Source: Sanderia malayensis | Taxonomy: Eukaryota; Cnidaria; Scyphozoa; Semaeostomeae; Pelagiidae | Length of the DNA: 64,000 nt | NCBI GenBank assembly: GCA_013076295.1 | Contig: RQOL01000382.1 | Location: forward strand, 1-64,000 | Direction: 5' to 3' | Part shown: piece by piece, positions 13,768 through 28,388 of the stretch | How positions within the stretch are numbered: the first letter of the stretch is position 1 | Layout of the letters: each line of letters starts with the position of its first letter | The notes under the pieces: model-generated | The model's input: only the letters and a program-made list of their open reading frames with translations | Database searches by the model: none | What the model was told of the DNA's origin: nothing | Translations under genes and position numbers: made by a program

Positions 13768-16700
13768 CAGTGATATTAACTTTACTGTACACTAATTGCA
13801 CATGAATCCACGTTATTACAGCTGAAACTAAGTAAATTACACATGCATCTACTTGTTTTCAGTGATATTAACATTACTGCACACTAATTGCACATGAATC
13901 CACGTTATTACAGCTGAAACTAAGTAAATTACGCATGCATCTACTTGTTTTCAGTGATATTAACATTACTGCACACTAATTGCACATGAATCCACGTTAT
14001 CACAGCTGAAATTAAGCAAATTACACATGCATTTGCTGGTTTTCAGTGATATTAACATTACTGCACACTAATTGCACATGAATCCACGTTATTACAGCTG
14101 AAACCAAGTAAATTACACATGCATTTGCTTGTTTTCAGTGATATTAACATTACGGCACACTAAATCACATGAATCCACGTTATTACAGCTGAAACTATGT
14201 AAATTACACATGTATTTGCTTGTTTTCAGTCATATTAACATTGCCGTAGACTAATTGCACATGAATCCACGTTATTACTGCTGAAGCTAAGTAAATTACA
14301 CATGCATTTGCTTGTTTTCAGTGATATTAACATTACTGCACACTAATTGCACATGAATCAACGTTATTACAGCTGAAACAAAGTAAATTACACATGCATT
14401 TGCTTGTTTTCAGTGATATTCACATTACTGCACACTAATTGCACATGAATCCACGTTATTACAACTGAAACTAAGTAAATTACACATGCATTTGCTTGTT
14501 TTCAGTGATATTAACAATACTGCACACTAATTGCACATGAATCCACGTTATTACAGCTGAAACTAAGTAAATTACACATGCATTTGCTTGTTTTCAGTGA
14601 TATTAACTTTACTGTACACTAATTGCACTTGAATCCACGTTATTACAGCTGAAACTAAGTAAATTACACATGCATCTACTTGTTTTCAGTGATATTAACA
14701 TTACTGCACACTAATTGCACATGAATCCACGTTATTACAGCTGAAACTAAGTAAATTACACATGCATTTGCTTGTTTTCAGTGATATTAGCATTACTGCA
14801 CACTAATTGAAAATGAATCAACGTTATTACAGCTGAAACTAAGTCAATTACACATGCATTTGCTTGTTTTCAGTGATATTAACATTACTGCACACTAATT
14901 GCACATGAATTCACGTTATTACAGCTGTAACTAAGTAAATTACACATGAATTTGCTTTTTTTCAGTAATATTAACATTACTGCACACTAATTGCAATTGA
15001 ATCCACGTTATTACAGCTGAAACTAAGTAAAACACACATGCGTTTGCTAGTTTTCTGTGATATTAACATTACTGCACAACAATTGCACATGAATCCACGT
15101 TATTACAGCTGAAACTAAGTAAATTACACATGCATTTGCTTGTTTTCAGTGATATTAACATTACTGCACACTAATTGCACATGAATCCACGTTATTACAG
15201 ATGAAGCTAAGTAAATTACACATGCATTTGCTTGTTTTCAGTGATATTAACTTTACTGTACACTAATTGCACATGAGTCCACGTTATTACAGCTGAAACT
15301 AAGTAAATTACGCATGCATCTACTTGTTTTCAGTGATATTAACATTACTGCACACTAATTGCACATGAATCCACGTTATTACAGCTGAAACTAAGTAAAA
15401 TACACATGCATTTGCTTGTTTTCAGTGATATTAACATTACTGCCCACTAATTGCACATGAATCCACGTTATTACAGCTGAAAATAAGTAAATTACACATG
15501 CATTTGCTTGTCTTCATTTATATTAACATTACTGCACACTAATTGCACATGAATCCACGTTAATACAGCTGAAACTAAGTAAATTACACATGCATTTGCT
15601 TGTTTTCAGTGATATTAACATTACTGCACACTAATTGCAATTGAATCCACGTTATTACACCTGAAACTAAGTAAAATACACATGCAATTGCTTGTTTTAT
15701 TTGATATTACTGCTGAAACTAAGTAAATTACATCTGCTTTTGTATGTTTTCAGTGATATTAACATTACTGCACACTAATTGCACATGAATCAAGGTTATT
15801 ACAGCTGAAACTAAGTAAATTACACATGCATTTTCTTGTTTTCAGTGATCTTAACATTACTGCACTCTAATTGCACATGAATCCACGTTATCACAGCTGA
15901 AATTAAGCAAATTGCACATGCATTTGCTGGTTTTCAGTGATATTAACATTACTGCACACTAATTGCACATGAATCCACGTTATTACAGCTGAAACCAAGT
16001 AAATTACACATGCATTTGCTTGTTTTCAGTGATATTAACATTACTGCACATTAAATCACATGAATCCACGTTATTACAGCTGAAACTATGTAAATTACAC
16101 ATGTATCTGCTTGTTTTCAGTCATATTAACATTGCCGTAGACTAATTGCACATGAATCCACGTTATTACTGCTGAAGCTAAGTAAATTACAAATGCATTT
16201 GCTTGTTTTCAGTGATATTAACATTACTGCACACTAATTGCACATGAATCAACGTTATTACAGCTGAAACTAAGTAAATTACACATGCATTTGCTTGTTT
16301 TCAGTGATATTCACATTACTGCACACTAATTGCACATGAATCCACGTTATTACAACTGAAACTAAGTAAATTACACATGCATTTGCTTGTTTTCAGTCAT
16401 ATTAACATTACCGGACCCAAATTGCACATGAGTCCACGTTATTACAGCTGAAACTAAGTAAATTACGCATGCATCTACTTGTTTTCAGTGATATTAACAT
16501 TACTGCACACTAATTGCACATGAATCCACGTTATTACAGCTGAAACTAAGTAAATTACACATGCATTTGCTTGTTTTCAGTGATATTAACATTACTGCGC
16601 ACTAATTGCACATGAATCCACGTTATTACAGCTGAAAATAAGTAAATTACACATGCATTTGCTTGTTTTCATTTATATTAACATTACTGCACACTAATTG

Positions 16701-19164
16701 CACATGAATCCACGTTAATACAGCTGAAACTAAGTAAATTACACATGCATTTGCTTGTTTTCAGTGATATTAACATTACTGCACACTAATTGCAATTGAA
16801 TCCACGTTATTACACCTGAAACTAAGTAAAATACACATGCAATTGCTTGTATAATTTGATATTACTGCTGAAACTAAGTAAATTACATCTGCTTTTGTAT
16901 GTTTTCAGTGATATTAACATTACTGCACACTAATTGCACATGAATCAAGGTTATTACAGCTGAAACTAAGTGAATTACACATGCATTTTCTTGTTTTCAG
17001 TGATCTTAACATTACTGCACTCTAATTGCACATGAATCCACGTTATCACAGCTGAAATTAAGCAAATTACACATGCATTTGCTGGTTTTCAGTGATATTA
17101 ACATTACTGCACGCTAATTGCACATGAATCCACGTTATTACAGCTGAAACCAAGTAAATTACACATGCATTTGCTTGTTTTCAGTGATATTAACTTTACT
17201 GTACACTAATTGCACATGAATCCACGTTATTACAGCTGAAACTAAGTAAATTACACATGCATCTACTTGTTTTCAGTGATATTAACATTACTGCACACTA
17301 ATTGCACATGAATCCACGTTATTACAGCTGAAGCTAAGTAAATTACGCATGCATCTACTTGTTTTCAGTGATATTAACATTACTGCACACTAATTGCACA
17401 TGAATCCACGTTATCACAGCTGAAATTAAGCAAATTACACATGCATTTGCTGGTTTTCAGTGATATTAACATTACTGCACACTAATTGCACATGAATCCA
17501 CGTTATTACAGCTGAAACCAAGTAAATTACACATGCATTTGCTTGTTTTCAGTGATATTAACATTACGGCACACTAAATCACATGAATCCACGTTATTAC
17601 AGCTGAAACTATGTAAATTACACATGTATTTGCTTGTTTTCAGTCATATTAACATTGCCGTAGACTAATTGCACATGAATCCACGTTATTACTGCTGAAG
17701 CTAAGTAAATTACACATGCATTTGCTTGTTTTCAGTGATATTAACATTACTGCACACTAATTGCACATGAATCAACGTTATTACAGCTGAAACAAAGTAA
17801 ATTACACATGCATTTGCTTGTTTTCAGTGATATTCACATTACTGCACACTAATTGCACATGAACCCACGTTATTACAACTGAAACTAAGTAAATTACACA
17901 TGCATTTGCTTGTTTTCAGTGATATTAACAATACTGCACACTAATTGCACATGAATCCACGTTATTACAGCTGAAACTAAGTAAATTACACATGCATTTG
18001 CTTGTTTTCAGTGATATTAACTTTACTCTACACTAATTGCACTTGAATCCACGTTATTACAGCTGAAACTAAGTAAATTACACATGCATCTACTTGTTTT
18101 CAGTGATATTAACATTACTGCACACTAATTGCACATGAATCCACGTTATCACAGCTGAAACTAAGTAAATTACACATGCATTTGCTTGTTTTCAGTGATA
18201 TTAGCATTACTGCACACTAATTGAAAATGAATCAACGTTTTTACAGCTGAAACTAAGTCAATTACACATGCATTTGCTTGTTTTCAGTGATATTAACATT
18301 ACTGCACACTAAGTGCACATGAATCAACGTTATTACAGCTGAAACTAAGTAAATTACACATGAATTGGCTTTTTTTCAGTAATATTAACATTACTGCACA
18401 CTAATTGCAATTGAATCCACGTTATTACAGCTGAAACTAAGTAAAACACACATGCGTTTGCTAGTTTTCTGTGATATTAACATTACTGCACAACAATTGC
18501 ACATGAATCCACGTTATTACAGCTGAAACTAAGTAAATTACACATGCATTTGCTTGTTTTCAGTGATATTAACATTACTGCACACTAATTGCACATGAAT
18601 CCACGTTATTACAGATGAAACTAAGTAAATTACACATGCATTTGCTTGTTTTCAGTGATATTAACTTTACTGTACACTAATTGCAGATGAGTCCACGTTA
18701 TTACAGCTGAAACTAAGTAAATTACGCATGCATCTACTTGTTTTCAGTGATATTAACATTACTGCACACTAATTGCACATGAATCCACGTTATTACAGCT
18801 GAAACTAAGTAAATTACACATGCATTTGCTTGTTTTCAGTGATATTAACATTACTGCGCACTAATTGCACATGAATCCACGTTATTACAGCTGAAAATAA
18901 GTAAATTACACATGCATTTGCTTGTCTTCATTTATATTAACATTACTGCACACTAATTGCACATGAATCCACGTTAATACAGCTGAAACTAAGTAAATTA
19001 CACATGCATTTGCTTGTTTTCAGTGATATTAACATTACTGCACACTAATTGCAATTGAATCCACGTTATTACACCTGAAACTAAGTAAAATACACATGCA
19101 ATTGCTTGTTTTATTTGATATTACTGCTGAAACTAAGTAAATTACATCTGCTTTTGTATGTTTT
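13768..19164 (+). repeat. 5,397-bp tandem segmental duplication, copy 2
   Basis: Near-identical to the preceding 5.4 kb. The junction at about 13768 is visible: the short-monomer tail TCTGCTTTTGTATG is followed by an AACTTTACTGTACAC monomer, whereas elsewhere it is normally followed by a monomer with GAATCAAGG. At the right end (19165 onward) the normal succession reappears, as expected for a head-to-tail duplication by unequal crossover. Confidence 0.9.
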
Positions 19165-20941
19165 CAGTGATATTAACATTACTGCACACTAATTGCACAT
19201 GAATCAAGGTTATTACAGCTGAAACTAAGTAAATTACACATGCATTTTCTTGTTTTCAGTGATCTTAACATTACTGCACTCTAATTGCACATGAATCCAC
19301 GTTATCACAGCTGAAATTAAGCAAATTACACATGCTTTTGCTGGTTTTCAGTGATATTAACATTACTGCACACTAATTGCACATGAATCCACGTTATTAC
19401 AGCTGAAACCAAGTAAATTACACATGCATTTGCTTGTTTTCAGTGATATTAACATTACTGCACACTAAATCACATGAAGCCACGTTATTACAGCTGAAAC
19501 TATGTAAACTACACATGTATTTGCTTGTTTTCAGTCATATTAACATTGCCGTAGACTAATTGCACATGAATCCACGTTATTACTGCTGAAGCTAAGTAAT
19601 TTACAAATGCATTTGCTTGTTTTCAGTGATATTAACATTACTGCACACTAATTGCACATGAATCAACGTTATTACAGCTGAAACTAAGTAAATTGCACAT
19701 GCATTTGCTTGTTTTCAGTGATATTCACATTACTGCACACTAATTGCACATGAATCCACGTTATTACAACTGAAACTAAGTAAATTACACATGCATTTGC
19801 TTGTTTTCAGTCATATTAACATTACCGTACCCAAATTGCACATGAATCCACGTTATTACAGCTGAAACTAAGTAAATTACACATGCATTTCCTTGTTTTC
19901 AGTGATATTAACATTACTGCACCCTAATTGCACATGAATCCACGCTATTACAGCTGAAACTAAGTAAATTACACATGCATTTGCTTGTTTTCAGTGATAT
20001 TAACATTACTGCACACTAATTGCAATTGAATCCACGTTATTACACCTGAAACTAAGTAAAATACACATGCAATTGCTTGTTTTATTTGATATTACTGCTG
20101 AAACTAAGTAAATTACATCTGCTTTTGTATGTTTTCAGTGATATTAACATTACTGCACACTAATTGCACATGAATCAAGGTTATTACAGCTGAAACTAAG
20201 TAAATTACACATGCATTTTCTTGTTTTCAGTGATCTTAACATTACTGCACTCTAATTGCACATGAATCCACGTTATCACAGCTGAAATTAAGCAAATTAC
20301 ACATGCTTTTGCTGGTTTTCAGTGATATTAACATTACTGCACACTAATTGCACATGAATCCACGTTATTACAGCTGAAACCAAGTAAATTACACATGCAT
20401 TTGCTTGTTTTCAGTGATATTAACATTACTGCACACTAAATCACATGAAGCCACGTTATTACAGCTGAAACTATGTAAACTACACATGTATTTGCTTGTT
20501 TTCAGTCATATTAACATTGCCGTAGACTAATTGCACATGAATCCACGTTATTACTGCTGAAGCTAAGTAATTTACAAATGCATTTGCTTGTTTTCAGTGA
20601 TATTAACATTACTGCACACTAATTGCACATGAATCAACGTTATTACAGCTGAAACTAAGTAAATTGCACATGCATTTGCTTGTTTTCAGTGATATTCACA
20701 TTACTGCACACTAATTGCACATGAATCCACGTTATTACAACTGAAACTAAGTAAATTACACATGCATTTGCTTGTTTTCAGTCATATTAACATTACCGTA
20801 CCCAAATTGCACATGAATCCACGTTATTACAGCTGAAACTAAGTAAATTACACATGCATTTCCTTGTTTTCAGTGATATTAACATTACTGCACCCTAATT
20901 GCACATGAATCCACGCTATTACAGCTGAAACTAAGTAAATT
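19000..20941 (+). repeat. 971-bp tandem duplication, two copies
   Basis: The rare variant CATGCTTTTGCTGG occurs at 19331 and 20302, and CACGCTATTA at 19941 and 20912. Both spacings are 971 bp. The unit holds one short monomer plus ten full ones (52 + 10 x 92 = 972), so it is off by one base. Divergence resumes at about 20946 (TACACATACATTTGG). Confidence 0.88.
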
Positions 20942-23900
20942 ACACATACATTTGGTTGTTTTCAGTAATATTAACCTTACTGCACACTAATTGAAATTGA
21001 ATCCACGTTATTACAGCTGAAACTAAGTTGATGACACATGCATTTGCTTGTTTTCAGTGATATTAACATTACTGCACATTAATTGCACATGAATCCACGT
21101 TATTACAGCTGAAACTAAGTAAATTACACATGCATTTGCTTGTTTCAGTGATATTAACATTACTGAACACTAATTGCAATTGAATCCACGTTATTACAGC
21201 TGAAACTAAGTAAAATACACATGCATTTGCTTGTTTTCAGTGATATTAACATTACTGCACACAAATTGCACATGAATCCGCGTTATTACACCTGAAACTA
21301 AGTAAATTACACATGCATTTGCTTGTTTTCAGTAATATTAACATTAATGCACCCTAATTACACATGAATCCACGTTATTACAGCTGAAACTAATTAAATT
21401 ACACATTAATTTGCTTGTTTTCAGTGATCTTAACATTACTGCACACTAATTGCAATGGAATCCACGTTATTACAGCTGAAACTAAGTTAATTACACATGC
21501 ATTTGTTTTCAGTCTTATTAACATTACCGTACACTAATTGCAATTGAATCCACGTTATTACAGCTGAAACTAAGTAAATTACGCATGCATTTCCTTGTTT
21601 TCAGTGATATTAACATTACTGCACACTAATTGCACATGAATCTACGTTATTACACCTGAAACAAAGTAAATTACACATGCATCTCCTTGTTTTCAATGAT
21701 ATTAACATTACTGCACCCTAATTACACATGAATCCACGTTATTACAGCTGAAACTAAGTAAATTACACATTAATTTGCTTGTTTTCAGTAATCTTAACAT
21801 TACTGCACACTAATTGCACATGAATCCACGTTATTACAGCTGAAACTAAGTAAATTACACATGCATTTGCTTTTTTTCAGTAATATTAACATTACTGCAC
21901 ACTAATTGCAATTGAATCCACGTTATTACACCTGAAACTAAGTAAAATACACATGCAATTGCTTGTTTTATTTGATATTACTGCTGAAACTAAGTAAATT
22001 ACATCTGCTTTTGTATGTTTTCAGTGATATTAACATTACTGCACACTAATTGCACATGAATCAAGGTTATTACAGCTGAAACTAAATAAATTACACATGC
22101 ATTTTCTTGTTTTCAGTGATCTTAACATTACTGCACTCTAATTGCACATGAATCCACGTTATCACAGCTCAAATTAAGCAAATTACACATGCATTTGCTG
22201 GTTTTCAGTGATATTAACATTACTGCACACTAATTGCACATGAATCCACGTTATTACAGCTGAAACCAAGTAAATTACACATGCATTTGCTTGTTTTCAG
22301 TGATATTAACATTACTGCACACTAAATCACATGAATCCACGTTATTACAGCTGAAACTATGTAAATTACACATGTATTTGCTTGTTTTCAGTCATATTAA
22401 CATTGCCGTAGACTAATTGCACATGAATCAACGTTATTACTGCTGAAGCTAAGTAAATTACACATGCATTTGTTGTTTTCAGTGATATTAACATTACTGC
22501 ACACTAATTGCACATGAATCAACGTTATTACAGCTGAAACTAAGTAAATTACACATGCATTTGCTTGTTTTCAGTGATATTCACATTACTGCACACTAAT
22601 TGCACATGAATCCACGTTATTACAGATGAAACTAAGTAAATTACACATGCATTGGCTTGTTTTCAGTGATATTAATTTTACTGTACACTAATTGCACACG
22701 AGTCCACGTTATTACAGCTGAAACTAAGTAAATTACACATGCATCTACTTGTTTTCAGTGATATTAACATTACTGCACACTAATTGCACATGAATCCACG
22801 TTGTTACAGCTGAAACTAAGTAAATTACACATGCATTTGCTTGTTTTCAGTGATATTAACATTACTGCGCACTAATTGCACATGAATCCACGTTATTACA
22901 GCTGAAAATAAGTAAATTACACATGCATTTGCTTGTTTTCATTTATATTAACATTACTGCACACTAATTGCACATGAATCCACGTTAATACAGCTGAAAC
23001 TAAGTAAATTACACATGCATTTGCTTGTTTTCAGTGATATTAACATTACTGCACACTAATTGCAATTGAATCCACGTTATTACACCTGAAACTAAGTAAA
23101 ATACACATGCAATTGCTTGTTTTATTTGATATTACTGCTGAAACTAAGTAAATTACATCTGCTTTTGTATGTTTTCAGTGATATTAACATTACTGCACAC
23201 TAATTGCACATGAAGCAAGGTTATTACAGCTGAAACTAAGTAAATTACACATGCATTTTCTTGTTTTCAGTGATCTTAACATTACTGCACTGTAATTGCA
23301 CATGAATCCACGTTATCACAGCTGAAATTAAGCAAATTACACATGCATTTGCTGGTTTTCAGTGATATTAACATTACTGCACACTAATTGCACATGAATC
23401 CACGTTATTACAGCTGAAACCAAGTAAATTACACATGCATCTACTTGTTTTCAGTGATATTAACATTACTGCACACTAATTGCACATGAATCCACGTTAT
23501 TACAGCTGAAACTAAGTAAATTACACATGCATTTGCTTGTTTTCAGTGATATTAACATTACTGCGCACTAATTGCACATGAATCCCCGTTATTACAGCTG
23601 AAAATAAGTAAATTACACATGCATTTGCTTGTTTTCATTAATATTAACATTACTGCACACTAATTGCACATGAATCCACGTTAATACAGCTGAAACTAAG
23701 TAAATTACACATGCATTTGCTTGTTTTCAGTGATATTAACATTACTGCACACTAATTGCAATTGAATCCACGTTATTACACCTGAAACTAAGTAAAATAC
23801 ACATGCAATTGCTTGTTTTATTTGATATTACTGCTGAAACTAAGTAAATTACATCTGCTTTTGTATGTTTTCAGTGATATTAACATTACTGCACACTAAT

Positions 23901-26900
23901 TGCACATGAATCAAGGTTATTACAGCTGAAACTAAGTAAATTACACCTGCATTTTCTTGTTTTCAGTGATCTTAACATTACTGCACTCTAATTGCACATG
24001 AGTCCACGTTATCACAGCTGAAATTAAGCAAATTACACATGCATTTGCTGGTTTTCAGTGATATTAACATTACTGCACACTAATTGCACATGAATCCACG
24101 TTATTACAGCTGAAACCAAGTAAATTACACATGCATTTGCTTGTTTTCAGTGATATTAACATTACTGCACACTAAATCACATGAATCCACGTTATTACAG
24201 CCGAAACTATGTAAATTACACATGTATTTGCTTGTTTTCAGTCATATTAACATTGCCGTAGACTAATTGCACATGAATCCACGTTATTACAGCTGAAGCT
24301 AAGTAAATTACACATTTCATTTGCTTGTTTTCAGTGACATTAACACTACTGCACACTAATTGCACATGAATCCACGTTATCACAGCTGAAACTATGTAAA
24401 TTACACATGCATTTGCTTGTTTTTAGTCATATTAACATTATTGCACATTAATTGAAAATGAATCAACGTTATTACAGCTGAAACTAAGTAAATTACACAT
24501 GCATTTGCTTGTTTTCAGTGATATTAACATTTCTGCACACTAATTTCTCATGAATCCACGTTATTACAGCTGAAACTAAGTAAATTACACATGCATTTGC
24601 TTGTTTTCAGTGATATTAATATTACTGCACACTAATTGCACATGAATCCACGTTATTACAGCTGAAACTAAGTAAATTACACATGCATTTGCTTGTTTTC
24701 AGTGATATTAATTTTACTGTACACTAATTGCACATGAATCCACGTTATTACAGATGAAACTAAGTAAATTACACATGCATCTACTTGTTTTCAGTGATAT
24801 TAACATTACTGCACACTAATTGCACATGAATCCACGTTATTACACCTGAAACTAAGTAAATTATACATGCATTTGCTTGTTTTCATTTATATTAGCATTA
24901 TTGCACACTAATTGCACATGAATCCACGTTAATACAGCTGAAACTAAGTAAATTACACATGCATTTGCTTGTTTTCAGTGATATTAACATTACTGCACAC
25001 TAATTGCAATTGAATCCACGTTATTACACCTGAAACTAAGTAAAATACACATGCAATTGCTTGTTTTATTTGATATTACTGCTGAAACTAAGTAAATTAC
25101 ATCTGCTTTTGTATGTTTTCAGTGATATTAACATTACTGCACACTAATTGCACATGAATCAAGGTTATTACAGCTGAAACCAAGTAAATTACACATGCAT
25201 TTTCTTGTTTTGAGTGATCTTAACATTACTGCACTCTAATTGCACATGAATCCACGTTATTACAGATGAAACTAAGTAAATTACACATGCATTTGCTTGT
25301 TTTCAGTGATATTAATTTTACTGTACACTAATTGCACACGAGTTCACGTTATTACAGCTGAAACTAAGTAAATTACACATGCATCTACTTGTTTTCAGTG
25401 ATATTAACATTACTGCACACTAATTGCACATGAATCCACGTTATTACAGCGGAAACTAAGTAAATTACACATGCATTTGCTTGTTTTCATTTATATTAAC
25501 ATTACTGCACACTAATTGCACATGAATCCACGTTAATACAGCTGAAACTAAGTAAATTACACATGCATTTGCTTGTTTTCAGTGATATTAACATTACTGC
25601 ACACTAATTGCAATTGAATCCACGTTATTACACCTGAAACTAAGTAAAATACACATGCAATTGCTTGTTTTATTTGATATTACTGCTGAAACTAAGTAAA
25701 TTACATCTGCTTTTGTATGTTTTCAGTGATATTAACATTACTGCACACTAATTGCACATGAATCAAGGTTATTACAGCTGAAACTAAGTAAATTACACAT
25801 GCATCTACTTGTTTTCAGTGATATTAACATTACTGCACACTAATTGCACATGAATCCACGTTATTACAGCTGAAACTAAGTAAATTACACATGCATTTGC
25901 TTGTTTTCAGTGATATTAACATTACTGCGCACTAATTGCACATGAATCCACGTTATTACAGCTGAAAATAAGTAAATTACACATGCATTTGCTTGTTTTC
26001 ATTTATATTAACATTACTGCACACTAATTGCACATGAATCCACGTTAATACAGCTGAAACTAAGTAAATTACACATGCATTTGCTTGTTTTCAGTGATAT
26101 TAACATTACTGCACACTAATTGCAATTGAATCCACGTTATTACACCTGAAACTAAGTAAAATACACATGCAATTGCTTGTTTTATTTGATATTACTGCTG
26201 AAACTAAGTAAATTACATCTGCTTTTGTATGTTTTCAGTGATATTAACATTACTGCACACTAATTGCACATGAATCAAGGTTATTACAGCTGAAACTAAG
26301 TAAATTACACATGCATTTGCTTGTTTTCAGTGATCTTAACATTACTGCACTCTAATTGCACATGAATCCACGTTATCACAGCTGAAATTAAGCAAATTAC
26401 ACATGCATTTGCTGGTTTTCAGTGATATTAACATTACTGCACACTAATTGCACATGAATCCACGTTATTACAGCTGAAACCAAGTAAATTACACATGCAT
26501 CTACTTGTTTCAGTGATATTAACATTACTGCACACTAATTGCACATGAATCCACGTTATTACAGCTGAAACTAAGTAAATTACACATGCATTTGCTTGTT
26601 TTCAGTGATATTAACATTACTGCGCACTAATTGCACATGAATCCACGTTATTACAGCTGAAAATAAGTAAATTACACATGCATTTGCTTGTTTTCATTTA
26701 TATTAACATTACTGCACACTAATTGCACATGAATCCACGTTATTACACCTGAAACTAAGTAAAATACACATGCAATTGCTTGTTTTATTTGATATTACTG
26801 CTGAAACTAAGTAAATTACATCTGCTTTTGTATGTTTTCAGTGATATTAACATTACTGCACACTAATTGCACATGAATCAAGGTTATTACAGCTGAAACC

Positions 26901-28185
26901 AAGTAAATTACACATGCATTTTCTTGTTTTCAGTGATCTTAACATTACTGCACTCTAATTGCACATGAATCCACGTTATTACAGATGAAACTAAGTAAAT
27001 TACACAGGCATTTGCTTGTTTTCAGTGATATTAATTTTACTGTACACTAATTGCACACGAGTCCACGTTATTACAGCTGAAACTAAGTAAATTACACATG
27101 CATCTACTTGTTTTCAGTGATATTAACATTACTGCACACTAATTGCACATGAATCCACGTTATTACAGCTGAAACTAAGTAAATTACACATGCATTTGCT
27201 TGTTTTCAGTGATATTAACATTACTGCGCACTAATTGCACATGAATCCACGTTATTACAGCTGAAAATAAGTAAATTACACAAGCATTTGCTTGTTTTCA
27301 TTTATATTAACATTACTGCACACTAATTGCACATGAATCCACGTTAATACAGCTGAAACTAAGTAAATTACACATGCATTTGCTTGTTTTCAGTGATATT
27401 AACATTACTGCACACTAATTGCAATTGAATCCACGTTATTACACCTGAAACTAAGTAAAATACACATGCAATTGCTTGTTTTATTTGATATTACTGCTGA
27501 AACTAAGTAAATTACATCTGCTTTTGTATGTTTTCAGTGATATTAACATTACTGCACACTAATTGCACATGAATCAAGGTTATTACAGCTGAAACTAAGT
27601 AAATTACAGATGCATTTTCTTGTTTTCAGTGATCTTAACATTACTGCACTCTAATTGCACATGAATCCACGTTATCACAGCTGAAATTAAGCAAATTACA
27701 CATGCATTTGCTGGTTTTCAGTGATATTAACATTACTGCACACTAATTGCACATGAATCCACGTTATTACAGCTGAAACCAAGTAAATTACACATGCATC
27801 TACTTGTTTTCAGTGATATTAACATTACTGCACACTAATTGCACATGAATCCACGTTATTACAGCTGAAACTAAGTAAATTACACATGCATTTGCTTGTT
27901 TTCAGTGATATTAACATTACTGCGCACTAATTGCACATGAATCCACGTTATTACAGCTGAAAATAAGTAAATTACACATGCATTTGCTGGTTTTCAGTGA
28001 TATTAACATTACTGCACACTAATTGCACATGAATCCACGTTATTACAGCTGAAACCAAGTAAATTACACATGCATTTGCTTGTTTTCAGTGATATTAACA
28101 TTACTGCACACTAAATCACATGAATCCACGTTATTACAGCCGAAACTATGTAAATTACACATGTATTTGCTTGTTTTCAGTCATA

Positions 28186-28189
28186 TTAA
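28186..28189. repeat. left TTAA target-site duplication
   Basis: TTAA sits within the satellite string GTCATATTAA directly before the left inverted repeat. The satellite resumes with TTAACATTGCCG at 29936. Uninterrupted versions of the same monomer (GTCATATTAACATTGCCG) at 24241 and 33121 act as empty sites and show one TTAA was duplicated. Confidence 0.9.
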
Positions 28190-28388
28190 ATGGCTACTCC
28201 CACCATATTTTTTTATTCCATTTCTGGGTAGTTTTTGGCGTAAAAACAGGTACTGCAGTTTTTAAATTTTTAAATTCGCTCATTAACACCCTTTTTTACG
28301 CCTCCAAACATGCACATTCCAGAAAAAAGTCGGGCAAAAAGAAAACTGGGGCGAGGCCGGTGTGACGCAGATGCCGGAACGCAGAAAA
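28190..28388 (+). repeat. left terminal inverted repeat of the TTAA element
   Basis: Aligns with the reverse complement of 29725-29935. It starts ATGGCTACTCCCACCATA. Conserved inner blocks include CTGGGTAGTTTTTG, ATTCGCTCATTAACACC and AGATGCCGGAACGCA. Identity is high in the outer ~60 bp and lower inward, with several short indels. Confidence 0.88.

Larger units (their letters stand above)
5429..28189 (+). repeat. 92-bp satellite array, second block
   Basis: Continuous head-to-tail 92-bp monomers in the same orientation and phase as the left block. Several monomer subtypes alternate: GAAAATGAATCAACG; AACTTTACTGTACAC with TGCATCTACTTG; ATTGCCGTAGAC; GCAATTGAATCC; and a 52-bp deleted form. Copies of one subtype far apart are often nearly identical, which shows amplification of multi-monomer blocks. 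I see no gene, RNA gene or other insertion in this 22.8-kb stretch. Confidence 0.97.

Noticed and set aside
5429..28189. CRISPR-like array
   Set aside because: The repeat is continuous, with no unique spacers between units, and the context is eukaryotic transposons.
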